A DNA stretch of 64,000 nt, taken from positions 1-64,000 of the forward strand of contig JAKZAP010000054.1 of assembly GCA_023053575.1 (NCBI GenBank). The letters run 5' to 3'. This document shows, piece by piece, positions 1 to 11,049 of the stretch. Made by a program: the position numbers and the translations under genes. The first letter of the stretch is position 1; each line of letters starts with the position of its first letter. This DNA comes from Branchinecta lynchi (taxonomy: Eukaryota > Arthropoda > Branchiopoda > Anostraca > Branchinectidae). The notes beneath the pieces were generated by a model. The model did no database searches and was not told the DNA's origin. It saw nothing but the letters and a program-made list of their open reading frames with translations.

Positions 1-385
1 CGACACTACCGGAACATAATCTCCAATTATATAGTTTCCGGTATCAACACCGGCTCCCTAGCTTCTGAGTACATAATTCCCTGAGACTACCAGACGAGAA
101 GGTGGTACGATGAGTTTTCCGTGAGCCATTTCTATTACTACCGGAACGGGAGCCAGCACATACAAGTTTCCATTAGTCAATGACGTCAGATCCCGGAATC
201 GTAGCATCATATGGTTTGATTTTTGAGGGGGGGGGGGGGGGGGCGTCCGGTTTGTGACGACGGACTCAACAATGTGCCGACAAAACACGCCGTTGCCCTC
301 TTCGCGGCAATGGCGTATTTTTACCGCCAGCACAGAATAGAACCGGGGTATAAAACTAACTGTAATGTTTTTTTTTTCTTTGAAG

Positions 386-496
386 AAACCCGAGAAGAGG
401 AAATCAACCGAGGCAGGCGATGAGGCACCAGACAAGCGCGGAAAGGACCTACCCAAGCGAACCGCAGAGAAAGCTGCGAACTCCCCTGAAGCCAAG
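386..496 (+). CDS. AT-hook-like repeat exon 1 (37 codons)
   Basis: First complete cassette. The acceptor is the AG at 384-385, preceded by a T-rich tract and a CTAAC branch-point match. The donor GTAAGC starts at 497. The exon is 111 nt, phase 0-0, with no stop. The peptide starts KPEKRK (proline at residue 2, shared only with the exon at 12831), has DKRGKDLPKR at residues 16-25 where AT-hook-like copies have AKRGRDRPKG, and ends SPEAK. About a third of residues are Lys or Arg, so a nuclear or nucleic-acid-binding role is a reasonable inference but unproven. No start codon or upstream exon is visible, because the window begins inside an intron. The following intron (497-4974) is 4.5 kb of other repeats. 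Confidence 0.5.
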
Positions 497-960
497 GTAA
501 GCTTTTCGATATCTCTGCAGCAACTGCAAGTTATCCTCTCTCCGGTTCACACAAATAAGGTCTTCCGAGTTATGCTTTGAGAAAGTTGGCTTTAGTTGAG
601 GGTAGTAGCCAAGCGTTGAGCCTTATTCGATATCGCGACGTATATTTCGATATCGAAAACGATATTTTGCATTTCCAGTTATTTTCTCCATCTGTCGTCG
701 AACGTCCGAAGCCTCGGTTGTAGATTTGGACCTTATAGAGGAAGGGTTTTATGAAACCTATTTTGAAAACGTCACGCTCAGGAGAAGAATGCTCTCCGTG
801 GCCATGTCTGTAAATGCATTGTCCATGGTGTGTTCAAGTTTGGTTTCATTGTTCAGGTGTCCTTTAAGATACGCACTTTAAGGGTACTGAAAATTCATTT
901 TTGAGGAAAACCCTTAAAGGAACAGAAAATTTGACTCAAACTTGACTCGGGGAGCTAGCT
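497..960 (+). repeat. Intron A start plus SINE-flank repeat
   Basis: Begins as a type-A intron, then switches near 585 to sequence also found after the exons at 23411, 52753, 58199 and 63186. That sequence contains paired ATCGATATCG-like words. From about 770 it matches 53,090-53,330 and 63,525-63,765, the flank of a tRNA-derived repeat. No gene is seen. Confidence 0.6.
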
Positions 961-2046
961 GAGATATCAAGAATGTACCCTGAGTCGACATTGAGAGTAA
1001 GAACAAATCTCGTTACTTAAGTTACTTACGTCCGAAGCTTCGGTTGTAGATTTTCTCCATCTGTCGTCGAAGGTCCGAAGCTTCGGTTGTAGATTCGGAC
1101 CTCATGGAGGAAGGGTTTATAGAAAGAGGGAGTGAGTTTTTACGAGATTGTTTAATAGAAAAATGAAAAGTTTGAAAAGAGAAGTTAAATTTGAATTGAT
1201 AAAGTATAAAAAGATAGTAGGTTTAAGACGAAAGTGTAAGTGACGTTAAAGTGCATTAATTGAGATGGTTCCTCGTATATTAAAGTTCACATATTTGGCT
1301 TTTCATTTTAGCTTTCGCTAAAAAGCGAAGCTTCCAGCGACTGTACGAAGAACAAGGTAAACTGAAGCACCGCAGGCGAATTTTTTCAAATCTTCCTTTT
1401 TTCCGGAAATATTTAGCTATACTTAACATAGTTCTAGCTTGTAACGAGTTTCAGACTCCCACAAATATCAATCTTAAAACGCCAACTAAATGAAACACCG
1501 TTCTTCCAAATAAAGCTTTAATGCATCAGTTGAGACTATTCCTTTGTAAAATTTCGTATATTGCAGTTCACATATTCGGCTTTTCATTTTAGCTTTCGCT
1601 AAAAAGTGAAGCTTCCAACGACTGTAAGGTACTCCCAGATGTGATAGAACGATAAACTTTGCTGGGACATTAGTAACTTGACTTCATTGGGTTGGACATC
1701 GTCACTTCTTCGATCCGACCGTTCCTTAAAGAACTGATCTTAACTAGAACTGAAAAATTTACTTTTTCAAGATCGCCATGAGTACATGAAATTGCCTCAA
1801 TGGTTTTGCTTAGAAATTATTTTTTAGCACCCCTAAAGTGCGCATTTTATCCTACAAGTGAAAAAAAAAGGTTTGACCATCACTTCCATCCTCTGACCCA
1901 GCCTTGCAAGTTCGGTGAATCTTAACCGAATACTTCCATCTGACCCAGCCTTGCCGGTTCTGTTTTCCTTCTTGTTTTCTTTTGCTTTCTGTCTCCTATT
2001 TTATATTTAAAGTGAAACCATAGGTTGAATTTTCAGCCCCCTTCAT
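960..2046 (+). repeat. Dispersed repeat block, copy 1 of 3
   Basis: Nearly identical to 60,108-61,195 and mostly to 23,725-24,690. It contains two related segments with an AGCTTTCGCTAAAAAG hairpin-like word (near 1310 and 1600), each about 280 bp, so it is itself an imperfect tandem duplication. No open reading frame of note. Confidence 0.75.
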
Positions 2047-4400
2047 TATGGCACTTGAGCTTACTCAAGTGCCGTATAGCGATTGTAATTTCTGTCCGTC
2101 AGTCGGTCTGTCGGTCCCGGTTTTGCTTGTTCGGGCACTTCCAGATAAGCTAGGACGATGAAACTTGGCAGGCATATCAGGAACTAGACCAGATTAAATT
2201 AGAAATTTGTCACTTCCCCGATCCGACCATCTGGAGGGGATCGGAGGGAGGGGGAATCCGGAAAAAATAGGAAAAGTGAGATATTTTTAGCTTACGAACG
2301 GGTGATCGGATCTTAATGAAACTTGATATATGGAAGGACTTCGTGTCTCAGACCCTCCATTTTTAAATTCAGACCGAATCCGGTGACATTGGGGGAGTTG
2401 GAGGGGGAAACCGGAAATCTTGGAAAACACGTAGAGTGGAGGGATCCGGATGAAACTTGGTGGAAAGTACAAGCAAAAGTCCTAGATACGTGACTGATAT
2501 AACTGGAACGGATCCGCTCACTTTTGGAGAGTTGGGGGGGGGGGAGAAGTCTGAATTTGTAGTGATCCCGCGAGTTCCGTGCTACCTGATGTGCTGGGAC
2601 GATGGAAATTGACAGGCATGTCTGGGACCCGACCCGATTAAATAGGAAATCGTCAATTCCCCATTCGACCATCTGGGGGGGGGGGGGGAGTGGCGGGAGA
2701 TTGAAGCCAAAATTTGAGGTATTTTTAGCTTGCGAACGGTTGATCGGATCTTGATGAAAGTTGATATTTAGGATGACCTCGTGTCTCAGACATTTCACTT
2801 TAAATCCGGGCGGGATCCATGGCACTGGGGGGAGTTGGAGGAGGGAACCGGAAATTTTGAGAAACCCTTAGAGTGGAGGGATCGGGATGAAGCTTGGTGG
2901 GAAAAACAAGCACAAGTCCTAGACACGTCATTGACATAACCGGACCGGATCAGGGCACTGTGGGGGAGTTAGGGTGGGGGTCCGGATTTCTAGCGATCCC
3001 GCGAGTTCGGCATACTTCCTGATGTCCTAGGGCGATGAAACTTGGCAGGTATGTCAGGAATCCAAACAGATTGACTTGAGAACAGCCGTTTCCCCGACCC
3101 GACCATCGTGGGGGGAGTGGGTGGATGGGGAGTCCGGAATCTAGGGGCGTGCATAACTTTTGAACGGGTGATCGGATTTGAATGAAACTTGTCTGGTGAG
3201 CTATCGCCTCGGACGTTCAGTGTCACGTCCGGGTCTGGTCCGATACCTGTGGGGATGGGGGGGGGGGGTGGAAAACTTTAAAAGCAGAGGGATTGGGACG
3301 AAACTTAATGGATGGAACAAGCATTAGGCCTAGATGAAATTGACGGAGCCAGATGATTTCTTGGCTCTGTGGGGGAAGTTGGAGGGGGTTTCCTGGAATT
3401 CCGGTAGTCGTGAGTTAGAATAGTTCCAGATGCAAAACGACTACGAAACTTTGCAGGCATATTAGCGACCCTTATTATCTTGACTTATGAACCTGACACA
3501 ACGTATCCCCGGAAACTTCCGTTCCTAGATCCGAGCATTTTTTGGGGAGCAAGAGAAGAGAAATATAGAAATTGACTTCTATAAATTGCAAACGAGTGGT
3601 CTGATTCGAGTGAAACTTCATGGGTGATACGAATCGATGGCCTCGACATGTAAAACATGCGTTCGAACCATATGCGACCACGATTAGGGGAATTGGGGGT
3701 GGGGGGACTTTCGACATGCACAAAAACCAAACGGATGGACCGAATGAGATGCAAATTCGACAGTGCCGAGTTTATGCGGCCTGTATTTGCTATTTGGCGT
3801 CCGGGCCAGAATCGGCCAAGGTAGGGGGGGGGGGGGGGGTACTGGAAACTTACAGATAGGCTATGCTCCAATTTCAGTAAAACTTGATGGACAGGAACAG
3901 GGAATTAAGAGATTGGTCCCGAACTGGCTCCGACAGTGTTGGTGGGAGGGGGGGGGGGGGTACCGGATTTTTCCAAAAATGCTCAGATTCGAGTGAAACT
4001 TGATCGATGGTATAAAAGAAGATGCTTTAGGTGGTCGGTTTTTTCTTTATTCCGAAGCAGACTCGGCCACGGTAGGTGGAGATAGAGTGAATACCGGAAA
4101 TCGTGTAGCACGTCTAGGGATCAAACAAATGGATTTATTGGGATGAAAGTTTGAACAGTCATGTGCATTTGCTACAGACAATCGAGACGATGCCGAACTG
4201 CTCAGAAATGAGTGAAACTAAATATCCTATTTCTATTTCCGAACCGCATTTTCGGATGGCGGGTGAATTTTGTGACGTTCTCATCTACTTTCTTGTACAG
4301 CCTACTCGTACAAGTGCCATATGAGCTCGTAGCTCTTGTTTTTTCTAGCTGGGGTGTTTCTTACTACATATGCTTGCAAGTGCCGCACGAGCTTCCAGCT
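2047..4400 (+). repeat. G-rich dispersed family, long copy
   Basis: Starts with a short palindrome (cacttgagcttactcaagtg) followed by TCTGTCCGTCAGTCGG, and ends near CAAGTGCCATATGAGCTCG. The interior is built from imperfect subrepeats of about 270-280 bp, each holding GATGAAACTTG, a G run of 7-16 and CCGGA(T/A) words. Other copies or pieces lie at 13,110-14,870, 43,170-44,570, 45,400-46,345, 55,125-55,790 and 61,197-61,735 (+) and at 35,880-36,955 and 53,715-54,480 (-). The small open frames within it are by-products of the G-rich composition and not genes. Confidence 0.75.
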
Positions 4401-4803
4401 CTTGTTTATTTACTTTACTAAAGTGACATATTACCGCCTTTGATTTTGTACACAAACAAGGTTTGAAGCCTTAAATAAAGCTCGTTTGCGAGAGTGGTAC
4501 ATGAAATTGCCTCAATGGTTTTGGTTAGAAATTATTTTTTCAGTCAGTGAAAATCCCGGCATCCTAGCTCTCATCAAAACTATTCCATGACTTCTATATT
4601 CCATGTCGACACTACCGGAACACAATCTCCAGTTATATAGTTTCCGGTATCAACTACCGGCTCCCTAGCTTCTGAGTACATAATTCCAGACGAGAAGGTG
4701 GTACGATGAGTTTTCCGTGAGCCATTTCTATTACTACCGGAAGGGGAGCCAGCACATACAAGTTTCCATTAGTCAATGACGTCACATCCCGGAATCGTAG
4801 CAT
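4401..4803 (+). repeat. Junction repeat back into a type-B intron
   Basis: Matches 14,868-15,270 and, from its start, 24,740-24,820 and 62,600-62,995. The second half (from about 4540) is ordinary type-B intron sequence leading into the next cassette. Contains ACCGG inverted words around TATATAGTTTCCGG. No gene. Confidence 0.65.
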
Positions 4804-4974
4804 CATATGGTTTGATTTTTGAGGGAGGGGGGCTTCCGGTTTGTGACGACGGACTCAACAATGTGCCGACAAAACACGCCGTTGCCCTCTTCGCGGCAAT
4901 GGCGTATTTTTACCGCCAGCACAGAATAGAACCGGGGTATAAAACTAACTGTAATGTTTTTTTTTTCTTTGAAG

Positions 4975-5085
4975 AAAGCCGAGAAGAGGAAATCAACCGA
5001 GGCAGGCGATGAGGCACCAGACAAGCGCGGAAAGGACCTACCCAAGCGAACCGCAGAGAAAGCTGCGAACTCCCCTGAAGCCAAG
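4975..5085 (+). CDS. AT-hook-like repeat exon 2
   Basis: 37 codons, phase 0-0. KAEKRK at the start, DKRGKDLPKR in the centre, SPEAK at the end. Followed by a 412-bp type-A intron. Confidence 0.5.
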
Positions 5086-5497
5086 GTAAGCTTTTCGATA
5101 TCTCTGCAGCAACTGCAAGTTATCCTCTCTCCGGTTCACACAAATAAGGTCTTCCGAGTTATGCTTTGAGAAAGTTTGCTTTATGCAGCGTTTACAAGTA
5201 CAGGAAAACTTGAACAGAATCCGATCTTGGTGACAGGATTTTGTTCACACGCAGAGGGAAAAAATAAAATCTTCAAAACAGAAAATCTGACAAAATCAAA
5301 TTCACTTGTCAGGAATCGTAGCATCATATGGTTTGATTTTAGAGGGGGGGGGGGCGTCCGGTTTGTGACGAAACGGACTCAACAATGTGCCGACAAAACA
5401 CGCCGTTGCCCTCTTCGCGGCAATGGCGTATTTTTACCGCCAGCACAGAATAGAACCGGGGTATAAAACTAACTGTAATGGTTTTTTTTCTTTGAAG

Positions 5498-5608
5498 AAA
5501 GCCGAGAAGATGAAATCAACCGAGGCAGGCGATGAGGCACCAGACAAGCGCGGAAAGGACCTACCCAAGCGAACCGCAGAGAAAGCTGCGAACTCCCCTG
5601 AAGCCAAG
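5498..5608 (+). CDS. AT-hook-like repeat exon 3
   Basis: Arg5 is replaced by Met (KAEKMK); centre DKRGKDLPKR; ends SPEAK. The T-tract before the acceptor carries an extra G after AATG. Followed by a type-A intron of 410 bp. Confidence 0.5.
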
Positions 5609-6018
5609 GTAAGCTTTTCGATATCTCTGCAGCAACTGCAAGTTATCCTCTCTCCGGTTCACACAAATAAGGTCTTCCGAGTTATGCTTTGAGAAAGTTT
5701 GCTTTATGCAGCGTTTACAAGTACAGGAAAACTTGAACAGAATCCGATCTTGGTGACAGGATTCTGTTCACACGCAGAGGGAAAAAATAAATTCTTCAAA
5801 CCAGAAAATCTGACAAAATCAAATTCACTTGTCAGGAATCGTAGCATCATATGGTTTGATTTTTGAGGGAGGGGGGCTTCCGGTTTGTGACGACGGACTC
5901 AACAATGTGCCGACAAAACACGCCGTTGCCCTCTTCGCGGCAATGGCGTATTTTTACCGCCAGCACAGAATAGAACCGGGGTATAAAACTAACTGTAATG
6001 TTTTTTTTTTCTTTGAAG

Positions 6019-6129
6019 AAAGCCGAGAAGATGAAATCAACCGAGGCAGGCGATGAGGCACCAGACAAGCGCGGAAGGGACCTACCCAAGGGAACCGCAG
6101 AGAAAGCTGCGAACTCCCCTAAAGCCAAG
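6019..6129 (+). CDS. AT-hook-like repeat exon 4
   Basis: KAEKMK, centre DKRGRDLPKG (intermediate between hook-like and core forms), ends SPKAK. The first cassette followed by a type-B intron (497 bp). Confidence 0.5.
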
Positions 6130-6626
6130 GTAAGCTTTTACCTTAGCTCCGGGTTCCGGTAGTTTGTTGTTTCCCATGTCATTTTCTCTAAGTCAGTGAA
6201 AATCCCGGCATCCTAGCTCTCATCAAAACTACTTCTATATTCCATGTCGACACTACCGGAACACAATCTCCAATTATATAGTTTCCGGTATCAACTACCG
6301 GCTTCCTAGCTTCTGAGTACATAATTCCCTGAGACTACCAGACGAGAAGGTGGTACGATGAGTTTTCCGTGAGCCATTTCTATTACTACCGGAACGGGAG
6401 CCAGGACATACAAGTTTCCATTAGTCAATGACGTCAGATCCAGGAATCGTAGCATCATATGGTTTGATTTTTGAGGGAGGGGGGCTTCCGGTTTGTGACG
6501 ACGGACTCAACAACGTGCCGACAAAACACGCCGTTGCCCTCTTCGCGGCAATGGCGTATTTTTACCGCCAGCACAGAATAGAACCGGGGTATAAAACTAA
6601 CTGTAATGTTTTTTTTTTCTTTGAAG

Positions 6627-6737
6627 AAAGCCGAGAAGATGAAATCAACCGAGGCAGGCGATGAGGCACCAGACAAGCGCGGAAAGGACCTACCCAAGCG
6701 AACCGCAGAGAAAGCTGCGAACTCCCCTAAAGCCAAG
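6627..6737 (+). CDS. AT-hook-like repeat exon 5
   Basis: KAEKMK, centre DKRGKDLPKR combined with a SPKAK end. Followed by a type-B intron (505 bp). Confidence 0.5.
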
Positions 6738-7242
6738 GTAAGCTTTTACCTTAGCTCCGGGTTCCGGTAGTTTGTTTTTTCCCATGTCATTTTCTCTAAG
6801 TCAGTGAAAATCCCGGCATCCTAGCTCTCATCAAAACTATTCCATGACTTCTATATTCCATGTCGACACTACCGGAACACAATCTCCAATTATATAGTTT
6901 CCGGTATCAACTACCGGCTCCCTAGCTTCTGAGTACATAATTCCCTGAGACTACCAGACGAGAAGGTGGTACGATGAGTTTTCCGTGAGCCATTTCTGTT
7001 ACTACCGGAACGGGAGCCAGGACATACAAGTTTCCATTAGTCAATGACGTCAGATCCAGGAATCGTAGCATCATATGGTTTGATTTTTGAGGGAGGGGGG
7101 CTTCCGGTTTGTGACGACGGACTCAACAATGTGCCGACAAAACACGCCGTTGCCCTCTTCGCGGCAATGGCGTATTTTTACCGCCAGCACAGAATAGAAC
7201 CGGGGTATAAAACTAACTGTAATGTTTTTTTTTTCTTTGAAG

Positions 7243-7353
7243 AAAGCCGAGAAGATGAAATCAACCGAGGCAGGCGATGAGGCACCAGACAAGCGCGGAA
7301 AGGACCTACCCAAGCGAACCGCAGAGAAAGCTGCGAACTCCCCTGAAGCCAAG
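7243..7353 (+). CDS. AT-hook-like repeat exon 6
   Basis: KAEKMK, DKRGKDLPKR, SPEAK; followed by a type-A intron (412 bp). First member of a 1.14-kb A+B dimer repeated at 8382 and, in the duplicate block, at 17709, 18848 and 19988. Confidence 0.5.
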
Positions 7354-7765
7354 GTAAGCTTTTCGATATCTCTGCAGCAACTGCAAGTTATCCTCTCTCC
7401 GGTTCACACAAATAAGGTCTTCCGAGTTATGCTTTGAGAAAGTTTGCTTTATGCAGCGTTTACAAGTACAGGAAAACTTGAACAGAATCCGATCTTGGTG
7501 ACAGGATTTTGTTCACACGCAGAGGGAGAAAATAAATTCTTCAAACCAGAAAATCTGACAAAATCAAATTCACTTGTCAGGAATCGTAGCATCATATGGT
7601 TTGATTTTTGAGGGGGGGGGGGCGTCCGGTTTGTGACGAAACGGACTCAACAATGTGCCGACAAAACACGCCGTTGCCCTCTTCGCGGCAATGGCGTATA
7701 TTTACCGCCAGCACAGAATAGAACCGGGGTATAAAACTAATTGTAATGTTTTTTTTTCTTTGAAG

Positions 7766-7876
7766 AAAGCCGAGAAGATGAAATCAACCGAGGCAGGCGA
7801 TGAGGCACCAGACATGCGCGGAAGGGACCTACCCAAGGGAACCGCAGAGAAAGCTGCGAACTCCCCTAAAGCCAAG
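7766..7876 (+). CDS. AT-hook-like repeat exon 7
   Basis: KAEKMK, centre DMRGRDLPKG (Lys17 to Met), SPKAK. The branch-point word upstream is CTAAT rather than CTAAC. Type-B intron follows. Confidence 0.5.
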
Positions 7877-8381
7877 GTAAGCTTTTACCTTAGCTCCGGG
7901 TTCCGGTAGTTTGTTGTTTCCCATGTCATTTTCTCTAAGTCAGTGAACATCCCGGCATCCTAGCTCTCATCAAAACTATTCCATGACTTCTATATTCCAT
8001 GTCGACACTACCGGAACACAATCTCCAATTATATAGTTTCCGGTTTCAACTACCGGCTCCCTAGCTTCTGAGTACATAATTCCCTGAGACTACCAGACGA
8101 GAAGGTGGTACGATGAGTTTTCCGTGAGCCATTTCTATTACTACCGGAACGGGAGCCAGGACATACAAGTTTCCATTAGTCAATGACGTCAGATCCAGGA
8201 ATCGTAGCATCATATGGTTTGATTTTTGAGGGAGGGGGGCTTCCGGTTTGTGACGACGGACTCAACAATTTGCCGACAAAACACGCCGTTGCCCTCTTCG
8301 CGGCAATGGCGTATTTTTACCGCCAGCACAGAATAGAACCGGGGTATAAAACTAACTGTAATGTTTTTTTTTTCTTTGAAG

Positions 8382-8492
8382 AAAGCCGAGAAGAGGAAAT
8401 CAACCGAGGCAGGCGATAAGGCACCAGACAAGCGCGGAAAGGACCTACCCAAGCGAACCGCAGAGAAAGCTGCGAACTCCCCTGAAGCCAAG
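8382..8492 (+). CDS. AT-hook-like repeat exon 8
   Basis: KAEKRK with a private change Glu13 to Lys (GDKAPD), DKRGKDLPKR, SPEAK. Type-A intron follows. Confidence 0.5.
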
Positions 8493-8903
8493 GTAAGCTT
8501 TTCGATATCTCTGCAGCAACTGCAAGTTATCCTCTCTCCGGTTCACACAAATAAGGTCTTCCGAGTTATGCTTTGAGAAAGTTTGCTTTATGCAGCGTTT
8601 ACAAGTACAGGAAAACTTGAACAGAATCCGATCTTGGTGACAGGATTTTGTTCACACGCAGAGGGAAAAAATAAATTCTTCAAACCAGAAAATCTGACAA
8701 AATCAAATTCACTTGTCAGGAATCGTAGCATCATATGGTTTGATTTTTGAGGGGGGGGGCGTCCGGTTTGTGACGAAACGGACTCAACAATGTGCCGACA
8801 AAACACGCCGTTGCCCTCTTCGCGGCAATGGCGTATTTTTACCGCCAGCACAGAATAGAACCGGGGTATAAAACTAACTGTAATGTTTTTTTTTTCTTTG
8901 AAG

Positions 8904-9014
8904 AAAGCCGAGAAGATGAAATCAACCGAGGCAGGCGATGAGGCACCAGACAAGCGCGGAAAGGACCTACCCAAGCGAACCGCAGAGAAAGCTGCGAACT
9001 CCCCTAAAGCCAAG
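8904..9014 (+). CDS. AT-hook-like repeat exon 9
   Basis: KAEKMK, DKRGKDLPKR, SPKAK. Type-B intron (504 bp) follows. Confidence 0.5.
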
Positions 9015-9518
9015 GTAAGCTTTTACCTTAGCTCCGGGTTCCGGTAGTTTGTTTTTTCCCATGTCATTTTCTCTAAGTCAGTGAAAATCCCGGCATCCTA
9101 GCTCTCATCAAAACTATTCCATGACTTCTATATTCCATGTCGACACTACCGGAACACAATCTCCAATTATATAGTTTCCGGTATCAACTACCGGCTCCCT
9201 AGCTTCTGAGTACATAATTCCCTGAGACTACCAGACGAGAAGGTGGTACGATGAGTTTTCCGTGAGCCATTTCTATTACTACCGGAACGGGAGCCAGGAC
9301 ATACAAGTTTCCATTAGTCAATGACGTCAGATCCAGGAATCGTAGCATCATATGGTTTGATTTTTGAGGGAGGGGGGCTTCCGGTTTGTGACGACGGACT
9401 CAACAATGTGCCGACAAAACACGCCGTTGCCCTCTTCGCGGCAATGGCGTATTTTTACCGCCAGCACAGAATAGAACCTGGGTATAAAACTAACTGTAAT
9501 GTTTTTTTTTCTTTGAAG

Positions 9519-9629
9519 AAAGCCGAGAAGATGAAATCAACCGAGGCAGGCGATGAGGCACCAGACATGCGCGGAAGGGACCTACCCAAGGGAACCGCAG
9601 AGAAAGCTGCGAACTCCCCTAAAGCCAAG
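9519..9629 (+). CDS. AT-hook-like repeat exon 10
   Basis: KAEKMK, DMRGRDLPKG, SPKAK. The upstream segment reads acctgggtataaaac instead of accggggtataaaac. This cassette ends the similarity with the duplicate block, whose matching position (19988) has the other exon type. Confidence 0.5.
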
Positions 9630-10131
9630 GTAAGCTTTTACCTTAGCTCCGGGTTCCGGTAGTTTGTTTTTTCCCATGTCATTTTCTCTAAGTCAGTGAA
9701 AATCCTGGCATCCTAGCTCTCATCAAAACTATTCCATGACTTCTATATTCCATGTCGACACTACCGGAACACAATCTCCAATTATATAGTTTCCGGTATC
9801 AACTACCGGCTCCCTAGCTTCTGAGTACATAATTCCCTGAGACTACCAGACGAGAAGGTGGTACGATGAGTTTTCCGTGAGCCATTTCTATTACTACCGG
9901 AACGGGAGCCAGCACATACAAGTTTCCATTAGTCAATGACGTCAGATCCCGGAATCGTAGCTCATACGGTTTGATTTTTGAGGGGGGGGCGTCCGGTTTG
10001 TGCCGACGGACTCAACAATGTGCCGACAAAACACGCCGTTGCCCTCTTCGCGGCAATGGCGTATATTTACCGCCAGCACAGAATAGAACCGGGGTATAAA
10101 ACTAACTGTAATGTTTTTTTTTTCTTTGAAG

Positions 10132-10242
10132 AAAGCCGAGAAGATGAAATCAACCGAGGCAGGCGATGAGGCACCAGACGAGCGCGGAAAGGACCTACCC
10201 AAGCGAACCGCAGAGAAAGCTGCGAACTCCCCTGAGGCCAAG
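10132..10242 (+). CDS. AT-hook-like repeat exon 11
   Basis: KAEKMK, DERGKDLPKR (Lys17 to Glu, private), ends SPEAK with a synonymous GAG codon. Type-A intron (417 bp) follows. Confidence 0.5.
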
Positions 10243-10659
10243 GTAAGCTTTTCGATATCTCTGCAGCAACTGCAAGTTATCCTCTCTCCGGTTCTCACAA
10301 ATAAGGTCTTCCTAGTTATGCTTTGAGAAAGTTTGCTTTATGCAGCGTTTACAAGTACAGGAAAACTTGAACAGAATCCGATCTTGGTGACAGGATTTTG
10401 TTCACACGCAGAGGGAAAAAATAAATTCTTCAAACCAGAAAATCTGACAAAATCAAATTCACTTGTCAGGAATCGTAGCATCATATGGTTTGATTTTTGA
10501 GGAGGGGGGGGGGGGCCTCCGGTTTGTGACGAAACGGACTCAACAATGTGCCGACAAAACACGCCGTTGCCCTCTTCGCGGCAATGGCGTATATTTACCG
10601 CCAGCACAGAATAGAACCGGGGTATAAAACTAACTGTAATGTTTTTTTTTTCTTTGAAG

Positions 10660-10770
10660 AAAGCCGAGAAGATGAAATCAACCGAGGCAGGCGATGAGGC
10701 ACCAGACATGCGCGGAAGGGACCTACCCAAGGGAACCGCAGAGAAAGCTGCGAACTCCCCTAAAGCCAAG
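10660..10770 (+). CDS. AT-hook-like repeat exon 12
   Basis: KAEKMK, DMRGRDLPKG, SPKAK. The type-B intron that follows is interrupted about 40 bp in by an unrelated repeat, giving a 2.06-kb intron to the next cassette. Confidence 0.5.
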
Positions 10771-10811
10771 GTAAGCTTTTACCTTAGCTCCGGGTTCCGG
10801 TAGTTTGTTTT

Positions 10812-10990
10812 TGGGGTCCCAAAACGTAAGTGGAGGGATACCTATGACATCGCAAAAGTTGTCCGTCTGTCCGTCCGTCCGTCCGTCTGTCCGTCCGTCT
10901 GTAAGCACGATAACTCTCGAAGGGAATGAGATATTTTGATGAAACTTGGTGTGAGGGTTCGTTGGGTCGTCGGACCAGTCAAGTTCGTAG
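10812..10990 (+). repeat. GGGATCCC-family dispersed repeat with CCGT microsatellite
   Basis: Starts ttggggtcccaaaacg, then AAGTGGAGGGATACC, a CCGTCTGT-type microsatellite (about 10861-10903) and ATAACTCTCGAAGGG. The same family is at 40,473-40,660, 46,365-46,455 and 58,496-58,670 (+) and 26,335-26,470 (-). No coding function seen. Confidence 0.7.
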
Positions 10991-11049
10991 ATGGGCTTTG
11001 TAGCTCTACATTTAGGGGTGGAGGAGGGGATTCAAATTAAGGGACAAAC

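Noticed and set aside
223..423. Frame reading GGGLPVCDDGLNNVPTKHAV in each unit
   Set aside because: Intron sequence with a poly-G-dependent frame; the G-run length varies between units, so no frame is kept.
365..580. Sense open frames starting MFFFSLKK and running past the donor
   Set aside because: The start lies in the T-tract of the splice acceptor and the tail is intron sequence (VSFSISLQQ...). The splice-bounded 37 codons explain it better.
2313..2825. 170-codon minus-strand frame rich in proline
   Set aside because: Product of poly-G runs in the G-rich dispersed family; the equivalent frames in other copies are broken or shifted.
4803..5084. Recurrent minus-strand open frame of about 93 residues (beginning MASGEFAAFSAVRL) in almost every unit
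   Set aside because: It is antisense to the cassette and crosses the acceptor and intron; it recurs only because the unit recurs, and it lacks any recognisable motif. The sense strand has coherent splice signals.
10861..10903. Telomere-like short repeat
   Set aside because: The CCGTCTGT/CCGTCCGT text is a simple microsatellite inside a dispersed repeat family, not a telomeric motif.
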